Shown: positions 35,860 to 47,030 of the stretch, piece after piece
Numbering within the stretch: position 1 is the first letter of the stretch
Layout: the number at the start of each line of letters is the position of its first letter
NCBI GenBank assembly: GCA_036186865.1
Contig: AP025054.1
Coordinates: 1,521,832-1,585,831 of the forward strand
DNA length: 64,000 bases
Source of the DNA: Eustoma russellianum
Lineage: Eukaryota > Streptophyta > Magnoliopsida > Gentianales > Gentianaceae
Direction of reading: 5' to 3'
The notes under the pieces: generated by a model
Seen by the model: the letters and a program-made list of their open reading frames with translations, nothing else
Told to the model about the DNA's origin: nothing
The model's database searches: none
Program-made: the position numbers and the translations under genes

Positions 35860-36640
35860 GGAGTTGTAAACCTCTCTGTCTTCTTTCCAACTCTACACAA
35901 CCTTCCACTTTCTTTTTAATATAAACATTGCCGAAGCAGAATTGTTTTTTGGATCCAAAGATAATCCGAATAATAAAATTATGAGATATGTTTTTGAAAT
36001 TCTACACAAATCAATAAAATTAAAGGACTCGGAGTTGCTAAAAACCTTCCAACGCTCAAGTGAGACGTAAGTATTGTCATGTTTCGCATTTAGTTTTTGC
36101 TGGAATTTAAAGAAACCTGTCTGTTTGTAGGAATATTGAGTATTTTGAGAGGAATGTCTCAGGTTGTGTATGTATGTATTCAAGCGTGCCTTCTGTGTAG
36201 CCACGATAATTCCTTTTGTACGTTTTGACTGGTCAATGCATGTTTGGAGCCGTCTGGGCCCGCCAAGTGTCTTTTCGCATTGGTGCATGTTATCCAAGTG
36301 TTATTGAGATGGCGACACATGTCGCGTTGTTATGCCGAGGCCTAGATGACTCATCTTAGCTTCGGTCTGCATGCTGGTAGAGGCGACTGGATAGGTGCAG
36401 GTGATCTAATGGCGGCTACCGACGTGACTGCAGTGACGGACTCAAACAGTGTCAAGGTTGGCGAAATTTCTGCGTATCTGATGCTGTAAGTATCTTGTCG
36501 AGACAATTGAATTAGGGATGAGACGACTGCGTCCTTGTAGAGTTAACTGATGCTGATTTGGTGAAAATTAACCTAGTTAGACTTAAGGACGTTAGAAACA
36601 CGTTGATTTTCACCTCATCCAACATATTACCTCGGTTTTC
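35860..36640 (-). mobile_element. LTR-like fragment, possibly related to 39884-40717
   Basis: The minus strand carries CTCACTTGAGCGTTGGAAGG, a variant of the LTR motif TGACTTGAGCGTCGGAGGG, and starts near GGATGAGGTGAAAATCAACG. No matching target duplication was found, so the boundaries are approximate. Confidence 0.45.
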
Positions 36641-38325
36641 TCTAGTTTCTTACATTGGATTTCAGGATGCATAAGAGAGAGGGAGGGGTATATGTTTGGC
36701 ACATTTTACTCCCTTTCTCCTTTCCTCTAATTCTATTCTAAAATTCAGCATTCAGATAAAAATGAAAGTTCATATTTCGTAACTTTTCAAAGTAAAAAAT
36801 ACGTCATGTACGCGTTCTCTTTATTGGTCCAAGTAATCACCATTTTTTTTCTTAGCCTATGCCCTGCTTATATTTGCAATAATTTTCTAGTCAAAAGAGA
36901 TGGTTTTTAGCATCGAAATAATATCTTTTATATATCTTCAAATAATTGAAATGTTAATCTTACAAATTCTACAGGATATCATTTCGTAAAAGGTAGTCAA
37001 AAGATATTGTTTACTATGGAAGAGTATATATTGATATTCTTTTTAAAGACTTGTGATAGTATTAAAAAGATGACATCGAGTATCGGGTTAGAAGTTTTTG
37101 GATTTATGCAAAGGGGAAAAAAAGAATATTTATGGTTTAAGGTATCTTATATTTGAACAAAATGGAAGAAACAATGCATGACCACATAAGAATTCAAACT
37201 GGACTCTGTAGTAAAGGCTATTATAATATCAATATTAATTAGAGTTCGAATCATATCTTGTGTATGTGTGTGGGGGTTTTTTTTTTAAAAAAAAAGAAAT
37301 GCATGACAAGTTTTTTTTTTATTTTTTAAAGCAATGCATGACAAGATGTCCACAGTATAGAGGAATGTAACAGAAGAAATTGAATATGAAGGACGCAAAT
37401 GTCTTCCGTAAGAGGAAAAAACTTACAGCAAATTGGAGCAACTCCCGTTTCACATCCAAAGCTGTGATGGGTGTTATATTAAATATTCATATGTTTTGTA
37501 ATCATAAAATTTATCAATATCTTGTCAATATATTGCAGTCTATAGCTAATTAACAGAATCAACTGTTGAACTAACGTCTACGGTGGCAAATTTTTATTTA
37601 CATTTTATATCTATATATTTTGCATATGTCGCAAATCATGTCCACAAGGTTCGATGTCTATCGCAAATCATATCTAGTTATAACTGATATCACTGACGAC
37701 AAAGTCTTTGATCTTTTAGTTCTAGGGTTGATTATGTTAAATAGAAATGGAATGTGAAGTATTGGACAACATATGGATACATTTTGAGAATACAAAACAT
37801 ATGGATATATTTCATGAATGCAAAGCATATGAACATTTGATATAACACCCCTCAAAATATGTATATCAAACGTGAGTTACTCTACCAGCAAACTAATATG
37901 TCAACCTTACAAAAGGACTTAGAAGGGTGGCAAGGTTCATACATTGAAAGCATATTACCTTTGATAAAAATGATGAAAGCTTCAAGCTATGTAAATTTTA
38001 TCAAGCAAAAAAATTGCCACAAATATCAGTTAAAAGCTTTCTTATATGTGGTGTTATTTAGAGAAGTTATTATGAATTGAGATGTCAGTCGAACATAATA
38101 TGATATTAATGCTATGAACTATGTTGTGAATATTTGACCAATAAAACATGTTTATTGAGTTTTTAAAATATTATAAAAAGAAATCTTTTTATAAAGTTTA
38201 TTCTAAATTGATCAAATCCGTGTGGACTCGTGCGTTAACCCCAAATGAGTTGGATTGAAATTCAAATAGTTGATAACATGGGAAAACGAAATAAAAAGAC
38301 ATTTCTGATGTACTAACCTCCCGCG
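36641..38325. other. Intergenic DNA, nothing recognised
   Basis: AT-rich. A 17-bp direct repeat (GCATGACAAG context) brackets a T-run at 37297-37345. Open frames near 37859 show no family signature. Confidence 0.35.
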
Positions 38326-38475
38326 TTTGCATAGAGTCTGGAAAGAAGCCGGATCGCTTCGTGATCTGATATACACAGTCGTACTCTACACTATGTATGG
38401 GGCTGTTCCTGCGGTTAAAATCGTTACTTTAAAATCATAAAACAACAGTCTTACCAGTTGTTCTAAAGTTCGCTT
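38326..38475 (-). mobile_element. Au-type SINE, minus
   Basis: The minus strand has GAACAACTGGTAAGACTGTT (A-box side), then GGAACAGCCCCATACATAGT, then GTACGACTGTGTATATCAGA and CACGAAGCGATCCGGCTTCT. Confidence 0.7.
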
Positions 38476-38970
38476 TCAAACAAACCAAAGAAGAAAACGA
38501 CAAAAGAGCCGCCATCAGTAAAAGAGTTAGGACAAAAGAAAAACAAAACGCAGGTGCAAAAGGACCCCTTCACGTGGCAACATTTGTTGTTTGTTGTGGA
38601 TTGTTGTGCCTATAGCCAGACGTATCTCTTCCAACAACACGACAATTCTTGGGATTGTGTCGATTTTTTCTCCACCTGTCATACCTTAAATTTCATTTTC
38701 TCTTTTGTCGTTACTCTTGTCTTCCTCTATCTTCCTTTATTTTTCTTCAAATTTTATTCTTCTCGATAAGTTAAGTGCGTACAAATCACCTTTATTTTCT
38801 TATTATATTATCCATTTCCCTTCCCCCTTCAAAATTCTACACCCAAGAAAACACACTTTTGGATCCTTTCTCTCCGTGGTGTTCCACTTCCCCATGTTCT
38901 TTTTTCCCATAGCTACATGTCCCTGCTCCTGGTTTAGCTTTTCCCCAATCCTCTACTACAAGGATAACAT

Positions 38971-39138
38971 GGGATAGGATCCCCTCACCGCTCTCCCTTC
39001 ACCGCGTGCGTGACCGTGCGACACGTGACAAAAACGGGGATGGTGAGACTGGGTGAAAGTAACCTCAATCCAGCCTCACCACCCCCTACTGCTGCCACGT
39101 GTCGCGTCCTGAGCCGCGCGGTGAGGAGATCTCATCCC
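38971..39138. mobile_element. G-box MULE-MITE copy 3, with 9-bp TSD
   Basis: A 168-bp palindrome: left GGGATAGGATCCCCTCACCG, right GGTGAGGAGATCTCATCCC. It is flanked by GGATAACAT (38962-38970) and AGATAACAT (39139-39147), 8 of 9 identical. The right arm carries GCCACGTGTCGCG; the left arm has GCGACACGTGACA. Confidence 0.85.
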
Positions 39139-39147
39139 AGATAACAT

Positions 39148-39878
39148 TATCACACCGTCTTAGAAACTCCATCTATAACTAAGTATAAGGAATAAGATAC
39201 GTGTAACAATACTAATATGTTAAGCATATTCAGATATTGTTTCTTAGTCATCTAATAGTTTATCTTTTTCATCTTTCTTTACACATGCAACACCACTTAT
39301 CTATAATGCCATATAAAAAGCTAACAAATAAATTGATAATTTTTATATTGAATATGGTCTTTATCTAGTTGTGAACTAACCAAACAAGGACAGGGTGAAA
39401 TCTAGTTTCAAAGGGAAGTAGTTACATCTTATCAAATTAAGTTAACCAATTAAACTTATAGATTCCTAAAAGAAAGCCCAAGTTTTTATCTATTGTTAAT
39501 ATGGGAAGTATTACATTTTCTAAATTTTCATAAAGAAACCGAGGATCTCAAATTACATAAGTTATGTTGTTAATATGTCAAGAGCTAGAAAAATTTTCCG
39601 TCACAATCATAACCTCCATAGTTAATGTTGGTCTCCATCAATTCCTTTTAAGTTTCGATATTAGTTCATTTAAGTATTTGTTGCGGATCATTACCCATCA
39701 TAAAATTTAAGTTTACCTGGGATAAAGACATATCTATGTTGAAAATCTTAAGATAGTACATACTGATATCTCATCTTCATATAAACTCATATTTCTTCTC
39801 TATTGACACGTATACATATCTGGAACATGTGTAGAACATGTCTATATATGTGTGTGTGTGTATACACACATGACATAT
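39148..39878. other. Intergenic DNA with TG microsatellite
   Basis: No gene. A TGTGTGTGTGTATACACACA stretch lies at 39849-39869. Confidence 0.4.
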
Positions 39879-39883
39879 ATACA

Positions 39884-40717
39884 TGATGAGGCGGATCCTC
39901 ACCAGGTGGATCAGAGGTGATCCAGAGATAACGCTGCTAGCACCTCGTTAAGGCTTTTGGCTGCAACCTGCGAGGGGAAGGCAACGTCAGAGGCACATGG
40001 CTAATACCTTAGGAAAAATCATCCGACGCTCAAGTCAGTTTTCGGCATATTTGTATGGATTTATGCTGGAAATAGAGGTTGAAACAACCTGATAAGGGCT
40101 CTCTTTTGAGAGAATAGTTGTTTAGTGTAGGAAGAGCCGTATTTAGCGCAAACGAGCTCCAATTGGCTTAAGCTGGACTTAAACTGGCTTGGTCGGCTTC
40201 AGTTGAGGAAGCGGGTCTTTATAGATGTTGAAGTAGATGGCTGCATGGCTAGGAGCAATATGGTGATGACATTTGGCAACCCTAGTGGCAGCCCTTGCTT
40301 GCATGGCTGCCACGCGGCGACAGGTGGATACGCTGTTGGCAGCTCTGCTTTGCATGGTAGGCACATGGCAGGATTCTGCCTAAGCAGGCTGTGGCCAAGC
40401 TGAAGTGCTGCCTGAGCAGTTCAGCTAGGAAACCGAAGTGGGGGTAGCACGTCTGAAGTTGGTCAGGAGGACTTTGCCGAGCTGACCTAGACGAGCTGGT
40501 CTGATCGGTGCCGACTTAGGTGCCCTTGCCGAGCTGATCTGAGGTAAGCTCTGACTGGATTTGGACACATCCTTTAGCCGTACTGAGCTGAAGAGTGTTA
40601 ACCTGATCCTTTTGGCTGAGCTGATCTGCGACTAACGGCAGGGTCCATCAACGTTGACTGTTGCTAGATGACGTGAAAATATTTGTCGTATCCAGCGACT
40701 AGTTTCTGAGTTCATCA
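39884..40717 (-). mobile_element. Solo LTR, 834 bp, with TSD ATACA
   Basis: In plus reading it starts TGATGAGGCGGATCCTCACC and ends TGAGTTCATCA. It is flanked by ATACA at 39879-39883 and 40718-40722. The minus strand has CTGACTTGAGCGTCGGATG. It is the same family as 5268-6139. No PBS, PPT or coding region is adjacent. The interior contains GC-rich sub-repeats (GGCAGCCCTTGCTTGCATGG against GGCAGCTCTGCTTTGCATGG). Confidence 0.85.
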
Positions 40718-41034
40718 ATACACATATACATTTCTTTTTTATTGACATATATACATATCTAGAACATGTCTTTGATGACGAATCATAAGGCATCGCATGG
40801 TGAACTCACAAGAAAACAAACAACAAGTGATAATTATGGATCAGACGAGATATAAATCTATATGGAATAAATTGGCCCACATTGAAGTTTATGTTTATAT
40901 AAGATGAGGCGTATCTCCTCTAAAAAATTCTAAGGCGATGAAGAATGGTATCATCTTTATATAACTTATTTTTTTTATTCTAAAACAACTAATATAAAAC
41001 CATGCTCAATTCTGTCGAAACATAGTATCTCACA

Positions 41035-41340
41035 CAGTTTGGACTCAAGACATAGTCTAGTTGGTATTTGGGTTGAGATTTGCTTCCAGAAGTCAAGAGT
41101 TCGACTGCGTGTGAGCGTTCCACTGCTGCTAGGCCGAAGACCTGACTTGTAATTCTACTGCTGCTAGGCCAAAGGCCTGATTTGTACGGAGACACCTTGT
41201 GTGAGACACTGTGTAAATCCTCATCCAACATACAAGACTGTTGGACTCCTGATTTGTATCCACCACAATGCTCTTTAAGACTAAAATAGTGAGACCATCC
41301 GGACGGAAGATTTCGTCTTTTGCTCAAACTATTTCACACG
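41035..41340 (+). mobile_element. tRNA-derived SINE-like element, family D, copy 2
   Basis: A-box-like AGTCTAGTTGGTATTTGGG and B-box-like AGAGTTCGACTGC are spaced like a tRNA promoter. Then comes a duplicated CTGCTGCTAGGCC unit, AAGACTGTTGGACTCCTGAT and CTTTAAGACTAAAATAGTGA. It aligns along its length with 34355-34675. Confidence 0.68.
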
Positions 41341-41934
41341 TACAGTTTGTCTCCATCACTTCTTGGTTTGGTATCGACACCCGAAACATTGGTGTATCGA
41401 CACTACTTTGTAAGCATTGTATTTCACACATTAGTCAGGCATCTACGTATATCAGAGGCGAACATTTACATATACGGTAGTCCATTTTTTTTCCTTGGAC
41501 AATGATAGTACTTTTCAAAAGTCATATAGATTCAATAGTTTTTAATAAACTAAAGCACTTGACAGACATACATTATAAAATCTTATATTTTACACTAAGA
41601 AAATAGGAACAGAATTTCAAGATATATAAGTACGTGTTTAAGCGTTAAATGTTAACTTATTTTAACCATTTCGGATTGAATACAAATCCAAAAAGTTGAC
41701 ATTTACTGTTATCATACTATAATAGAACTAAAAGACCTAAGTTTTGAAATGTTGTGGAATAATAAGAGAATTATATATAGGTATGCCACTTAATAGTATA
41801 TATATCAATTTATATTAACTATTTTTATGTCACCAAGAACAAAGTCCATATATGTTTTCTAAACCACCTTAACCTTAATCATTTGGCTCCATGAATTTAT
41901 ATCCTAGACCATGTCCTAAGAGATGCAAACCTTG

Positions 41935-42160
41935 TAGGTTATGCCTAATCCGTTCATCCTAAGTCCATTTGTCTCTGTCTTTACTCCTCTTTCCCTCTAT
42001 AGTGAAGCTTTCAAATGGTCTGACACCGTTGTTTGTCTTCTCTTGACATGTCCAAATCATCTCAGTCTTCCCTCTCTTATCTTATATGTTATACTAACCA
42101 TCCTTAACATTTCACTAAATACCTCATTTCTTATCCGGTCTACCGTTGTATAATAGAACA
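41935..42160 (-). mobile_element. LINE reverse transcriptase fragment, minus
   Basis: Minus-strand translation reads RIRNEVFSEMLRMVSITYKI, then REGRLR(stop)FGHVKRRQ. It closely resembles the IRNE...KMREARLRWFGHVKRR block near the C-terminus of plant LINE reverse transcriptases. One stop replaces the conserved Trp. Only this piece remains. Confidence 0.65.
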
Positions 42161-42482
42161 TGGTTACAGCATAGACATACACATATATTTGTTAGTGTTG
42201 CAAGGTGTTCACGATGTCGGTTCTGACCATAACTAGGCCCTACCACCAGTAAAATATGCTGTCTAAGGAGGTACTCTTAATACAAGTGGAATCTTCTTCA
42301 GTATAAGACAGCCTCATCAGTAACCTACTCCCATCGGGTAGATCATCGGATTGTTGGCAACTAAATGGTGGAGATCTACTAGGAACCATCATGATGGATA
42401 GCTGTTAATAAGTGGAGTATTTACTATTTAATTGGCTTTGGCCTTATCTTACCCACTACTTAAGGATGCGTTTATCTATCTT

Positions 42483-43267
42483 TGTTAGGATATGGTAGGA
42501 GATATCATGTTTGAATTTGAACGTTAACATGATTGTATTTAATTAGGAGATTTAAAATAAATTAAAGATTTCTTTGACTGTATTTTTTATTTACAATTTT
42601 TCGGATTATTGCATATTATTATTTGTTAGCCTATAAATATAGACTATACTATTGTACAATGAATCCATCCCATGATATTACCATTTCTTATGTTATTTGA
42701 CATGGTATCAAATAGGAGATCTTGAGTTCAGTTTCTGTTTGCTTCCATTTCTCTAAAGAATTGGTACTACTATTGTTCTACTGTTACATGTCTACTGATT
42801 ATATACTACTGTACACGTATGCTGCCACACGTATATAAATATGAGTCAAGATATATCTAGCTCAAATCATTAATGATTTCTTTTTACCAAAGCGATTCTA
42901 TACTTATAAGAGAGAGATGATGCCCGATGGTGTCATGTCAGATGTGTTGTTTTGGTAACAGTGATATCTACTAGATTACAATCAAAATGCTCTTTTAGTT
43001 TACAAATTGCGCATTCGACATTTACACGCTCTAATTTGAGGGGTTAGGATATCATAAAAGATATTCTATGATATTTGAATTTAGATGGTAATATGACTGA
43101 TCTCAATTAAAAGATTTAGAATAAATGAAAATTTTGATTGAGTGTTTTTCTCATTTATATGGTCTAGATTTATTGCATCTTTCTGTTTGTTAGTCTATAG
43201 ATATAGGCTATATTATTATACAACTGAATCCATCTAATAAAATTCCTATTACTTATATTATTTGACA
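42483..43267 (+). mobile_element. TRIM-like two-LTR retrotransposon, 785 bp, TSD ATCTT
   Basis: The 5' LTR is 42483-42702 (TGTTAGGATATGG to TTATTTGACA). The 3' LTR is about 43042-43267 (GGTTAGGATATC to TTATTTGACA, initial TG mutated). They bracket 339 bp of non-coding DNA. The PBS TGGTATCAAATAGGAG starts right after the 5' LTR and resembles the initiator-tRNA-Met site of copia elements. The PPT AATTTGAGGGG precedes the 3' LTR. ATCTT flanks both sides (42478-42482, 43268-43272). Both LTRs contain an ATAAATATAGAC/ATAGATATAGGC TATA-type box. It has no coding capacity, so it would depend on enzymes supplied in trans. Confidence 0.88.
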
Positions 43268-43694
43268 ATCTTTTCATTTTCCTCCCTTTTCTTGTCATTA
43301 TGTGAAACTTCTTAGATTTGGTAAGCCCGTTGATAACAGCTGTTTCTAGAGGGATTTTTCAACTTTTTATGGGCTAAAACAGAATTTTATATATTCATTC
43401 TTTTAGCATTTTGTCCAACCTGCCTCAAGCGGCCACGTGAAGGGTACTTAGGCCTTTTTTGGAACGCTACGTTTGATTCTTAATACAGCAAAACTTCTTT
43501 CCTTTACTTATTGCATGGAAATGGCAAACAACTCATCATTTTTTTGGTTTGGTTTGATACACGACAAACAAATTTACTTTTCTAAATAGGCATCTATCTC
43601 TCCTGTCATTTTAAAATATACTCAAAGATCACGGTCAAATTTAAACCAAACTAGACGTGATCAAATTTAAACCAAACTAGACTTTAGTATTTTC

Positions 43695-43905
43695 ATTGTA
43701 GTCTAATTTTATACCATTTTCACCTACTCTTTCATCTCCCCAGCCCTTCCCTCTGCCACCTGTTTCCTCTCCCACCTTGGCTCTCCCCTCCACCACCTCC
43801 CCTCCCTCTCTTCTCCGCCCCCTCCCTCTCGATCTCCTTCTCCCTTTCGCCCCTCTTTTCTCTCTTTCCGCTCCCTCTCTCCTCCGCCCCTCTCGCTCTT
43901 CCGTC
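43695..43905 (+). repeat. Polypyrimidine (C/T) tract
   Basis: About 200 bp almost purely C and T on the plus strand. Long minus-strand frames here (Arg/Glu/Gly-rich) are a composition artefact. Confidence 0.8.
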
Positions 43906-43947
43906 AGAACGAACCCCAACCACTGCCCTCAGCCCGAAAAAGAATGA

Positions 43948-44335
43948 AGGTGTAGCGCCTCGCTCCTGTGCGTTAGTATCGGAAACGGTGCATCCGCCGT
44001 AGTCTACTACGAGAACTACAAAGCGTCGTTCAATTTTCTTACACGTTACGTAGAAAATTTCGCAGCGTAAACGAAATAAATAAAAAATAAACATTCATTT
44101 TATTTCAATATTTCAAATCCAACATCAGATAACTATCATGTCCAAGTTCATTATTACATTTCATCATAAAGAGATAAACTGTCATAGAAAACATCTTTTT
44201 GCTCTAACTACCCCATTGCCCAAACTCAGCTCCGTCTTCTATGTATATGTAGTCGTACTCCTGCTCACCTGGAAAAAAATAAAGGGGTGAGTGATATAGA
44301 AATATCATTCAGTAGGTTCCCACCTCTTTTCGAAC
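43948..44335 (+). mobile_element. Possible gypsy-type LTR fragment
   Basis: It begins TGTAGCGCCTCGCTCCTG and includes CTCACCTGG, then AAAGGGGTGAGTGATATAGA and ATTCAGTAGGTTCCCACC. These resemble the GGTGAG...CTCAGTAAG stem found in some chromovirus LTRs. The right end was not found. Confidence 0.35.
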
Positions 44336-44659
44336 AATTTCATATATGGTAACAAATAGCACGTAACAGAAGGAAAGAAAGGGAGATATTTTTTTGACGA
44401 AGTTAGTGTCAAATAAGGTTTTTCGGTGAAAATTTGAGTCAGAGTGCTTTGGTTTAAATTTGGTCGGGACTTTTTAGTCTAATACGACATGGAAGGTAAA
44501 AATGTCTTTTAAAATGTGAGAAAATTTGTCGTATATTAATCCAAAACAAAAGAGAGGTAAAAGTAATTTTCCCACTAGCTAATCTGATCAAATTTACATA
44601 GTTCTGGAGCCCCATTGAAGAGTACTTATTGAAAACTTACGGTTATCTCATGGGGGTGA

Positions 44660-44820
44660 GGAGGTGAAAATGTAGGTAAAATATGAGGTCTCCAATCACA
44701 CGCTGACACGTGTACAAAAAAGGACAAAAGTTTAATTTTTTTTGTTTTTTTAAAAAAATAGATTGTACACGTGGCAACATGTGATTGGAGAACTCATATT
44801 TTGCCTATATTTTTACCTCC
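44660..44820. mobile_element. Palindromic MITE, second G-box-containing family, copy 1
   Basis: A 161-bp element with about 60-bp inverted arms: GGAGGTGAAAATGTAGG at the left, inward right end GGAGGTAAAAATATAGGC. Both arms share ATGAG(G/T)TCTCCAATCACA and end in ACACGTGTAC or CCACGTGTAC. The centre is A/T homopolymer. The target duplication is not clear. Confidence 0.7.
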
Positions 44821-44985
44821 TATGATCTTAACCGTATCTCATGGATTAGCCAATTAACCAATTATAAAGTTGAGAGATGAAGGAATGATTTTACTTGGTA
44901 GTATATCAATTAACGAGAAGGCTGGGTTATTGGAAATTTCTCTTTACAATCATATCGACAGTTCTCATTTAAGTTGGTGGCTTCC

Positions 44986-44986
<1 letters not shown>

Positions 44987-45069
<83 letters not shown>
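44987..45069 (+). repeat. (TAA)n microsatellite
   Basis: About 27 perfect trinucleotide units, long enough to be polymorphic. Confidence 0.95.
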
Positions 45070-45599
45070 GAAAAAAGGCTGGTGGTTTCGATGTGAGTAC
45101 GTAATGGTTAAGGGTAAGGACAAAAAGGTTGATCACATCGAGTTGGAAAAACCTCGTTGCTTTGTAGTAACACTATTAATTTAAGGCCAAGATTCTTGGC
45201 CTATGATTCAGTGCCAGGATGTGCCAGACCCCTATCTAGTCTCTTCTAATTTCTTTGTCTTTTTCTTCTATCAGAATATCAAGGTATGATTATCCTTATT
45301 TTTATTTATTATCCTACTTTTCCCTCTCAAAAATATAAGTGAAATTGGCTTTTCAGTATTTGCATGTTATACAATATTTTAGAGACTCGAGGCACTAAAA
45401 TACGTGCCATTATAATATATGAAGATGGCATAACAAAGTTACATTCTAACCTGAGAAGAACGAAACCACTAGAAGGGTAGAAAACTTTGTACTTGTCCAT
45501 GAATGTTAACATAAAAATAAAAAGTTTATGTGAAGAAACAATACTAGTAAAGTTGTACTTAACGCGCAAGTTAAATTAAGACCGTACAAAAAATATACT

Positions 45600-45790
45600 A
45601 CAACAACCGTATCCAGTAATATCCTAAAAAAAATAAAAACTATCACTAGGGTCTAGAAAGAATGAGAAACAGACAAATAATATCGCTAGGGTCTAGAGAG
45701 AATGAGAAACAGACAAATAATACATTCATCACAAAGTATGGAGAGTTTGCCTTCAGTAAGACTCTCAACTTTATATGTATTTGAATAAAT
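45600..45790 (-). mobile_element. SINE, family A, minus, with 43-bp duplication
   Basis: The minus strand carries GAGTCTTACTGAAGGCAAAC and the family body. The segment ATCRCTAGGGTCTAGARAGA...GACAAATAAT is present twice in tandem (about 45641-45682 and 45683-45724). Confidence 0.68.
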
Positions 45791-46417
45791 GACATAATAA
45801 TATAAATATAGTAAACACAACAACTCAAATTTGTGATGGAATATGAAAGAATAACTCAGTTTCACATCATAGCCTGGTAGGTCACGAACTGATAGGTCGG
45901 TTCTCAAATATTAAGTCCAATATTTTAGTATCTCATACAGCAACAACATGCTTGGATTTGCATATAGCCATATGCTTACTGAAGATATCACCATTGATGT
46001 AAATAAAAAAAACAAGAATATGTTATAAATAAACATCATATTATATAAATTTAAGTTTAAACCAGGCACCTAAGAGACCATAATTTTGATACAAGTGGGT
46101 TTTATTTTAGAATGAAAATAAACAAAACATAAATTAAAAACTCTTTCAGGAGGAAATGATTCTCCATATAAAAGATAGAATTGGTTTTAGAAAGAACGAT
46201 CTCCTTTAAGAATCAAATAATAGAGATATTCAAACCTCATTCTTCTTTGTCGTATGTTTTTCCGTACTTGTTATGATTATTGTTATTACTATAATTTACG
46301 GTATATCCCAAAGTGACACCAAACAATTAATGCACAAGATGAACTTATTTACCTAACCCTTCTGGCAGAATTGTCCATGAAAGAATGTTGATAAGATAAG
46401 AGAAATAAAATAAAAAC

Positions 46418-46425
46418 TCACACGT
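46418..46425 (+). repeat. Target-site duplication TCACACGT (left)
   Basis: An identical 8-mer lies at 46691-46698, bracketing the hAT MITE. Confidence 0.85.
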
Positions 46426-46690
46426 AGGGCTGTAAATGAACCAAGCCGTTCAGTTGTTCGGCTCGTTTGGAGCTCGAGCTCGGCTCGGATAAAATGTTAA
46501 TGAACAGAGCTTGAACATCTTTTTTCTGTTCGAACTCGGTAAGTGGCACCGTTGGTTTAAACGAACCAAGCTTGAACAATTAAATATGTTCGTTTAAATA
46601 AACGAACAAGCTCAGCTCGTTCGTTAAGTTAAATGAACTGAGCTTGATCAACGCAATGTTCGGCTCGTTCGGCTCGGTTACAGCCCTGAG
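46426..46690. mobile_element. hAT-type MITE, 265 bp
   Basis: Left end AGGGCTGTAAATGAACC, right end inward CTCAGGGCTGTAACCGAGCC. A perfect 8-bp duplication TCACACGT matches hAT integration. The interior is rich in repeated TTCGGCTCG / AACGAAC motifs that can fold back. Non-coding. Confidence 0.85.
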
Positions 46691-46875
46691 TCACACGTCA
46701 TTATCGACATAATCCTTTCAGGAAAATATGCTTAAGACAAAAGTTTATCGTCTGGAATAAGCAGCCGCATAATCTTGTAAGAATTCCTACATCTATCTTT
46801 GCACACATGAAAAGTTTGCAAATTTATGGTTCATCAGTGATTAATAGATATGCAATAAACAAGACATTCACAAAC

Positions 46876-47030
46876 ATGTGTCATCTATGCAGGTACATAT
46901 AGAGTCGAGAGTCTCACTGGAAGCAAACTCTCTATCTATTGGGATGGATGTATTGTTTGTCTGTCTCTCACACCCTCCAGGTTCAAACAATAGCTTTTGC
47001 TGTCATTGGGATATACTGAGTATGATCACA
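46876..47030 (+). mobile_element. SINE, family A, plus
   Basis: CAGGTACATATAGAGTCGAG, GTCTCACTGGAAGCAAACTC, CACACCCTCCAGGTTCAAAC, TCATTGGGATATACTGAGTA. Confidence 0.75.

Noticed and set aside
35893..36297. 134-codon open frame on the minus strand
   Set aside because: It overlaps the LTR-like fragment with the ACTTGAGCGTTGGAAGG motif and has no protein family signature.
40179..40403. Overlapping open frames rich in Ala/Met/His and Gly
   Set aside because: They lie inside the solo LTR 39884-40717 and reflect its GC-rich sub-repeats.
43677..44094. Long Arg/Glu/Gly-rich open frames on the minus strand
   Set aside because: They fall on a polypyrimidine tract. Two overlapping frames are both open because of composition, and no domain is visible.
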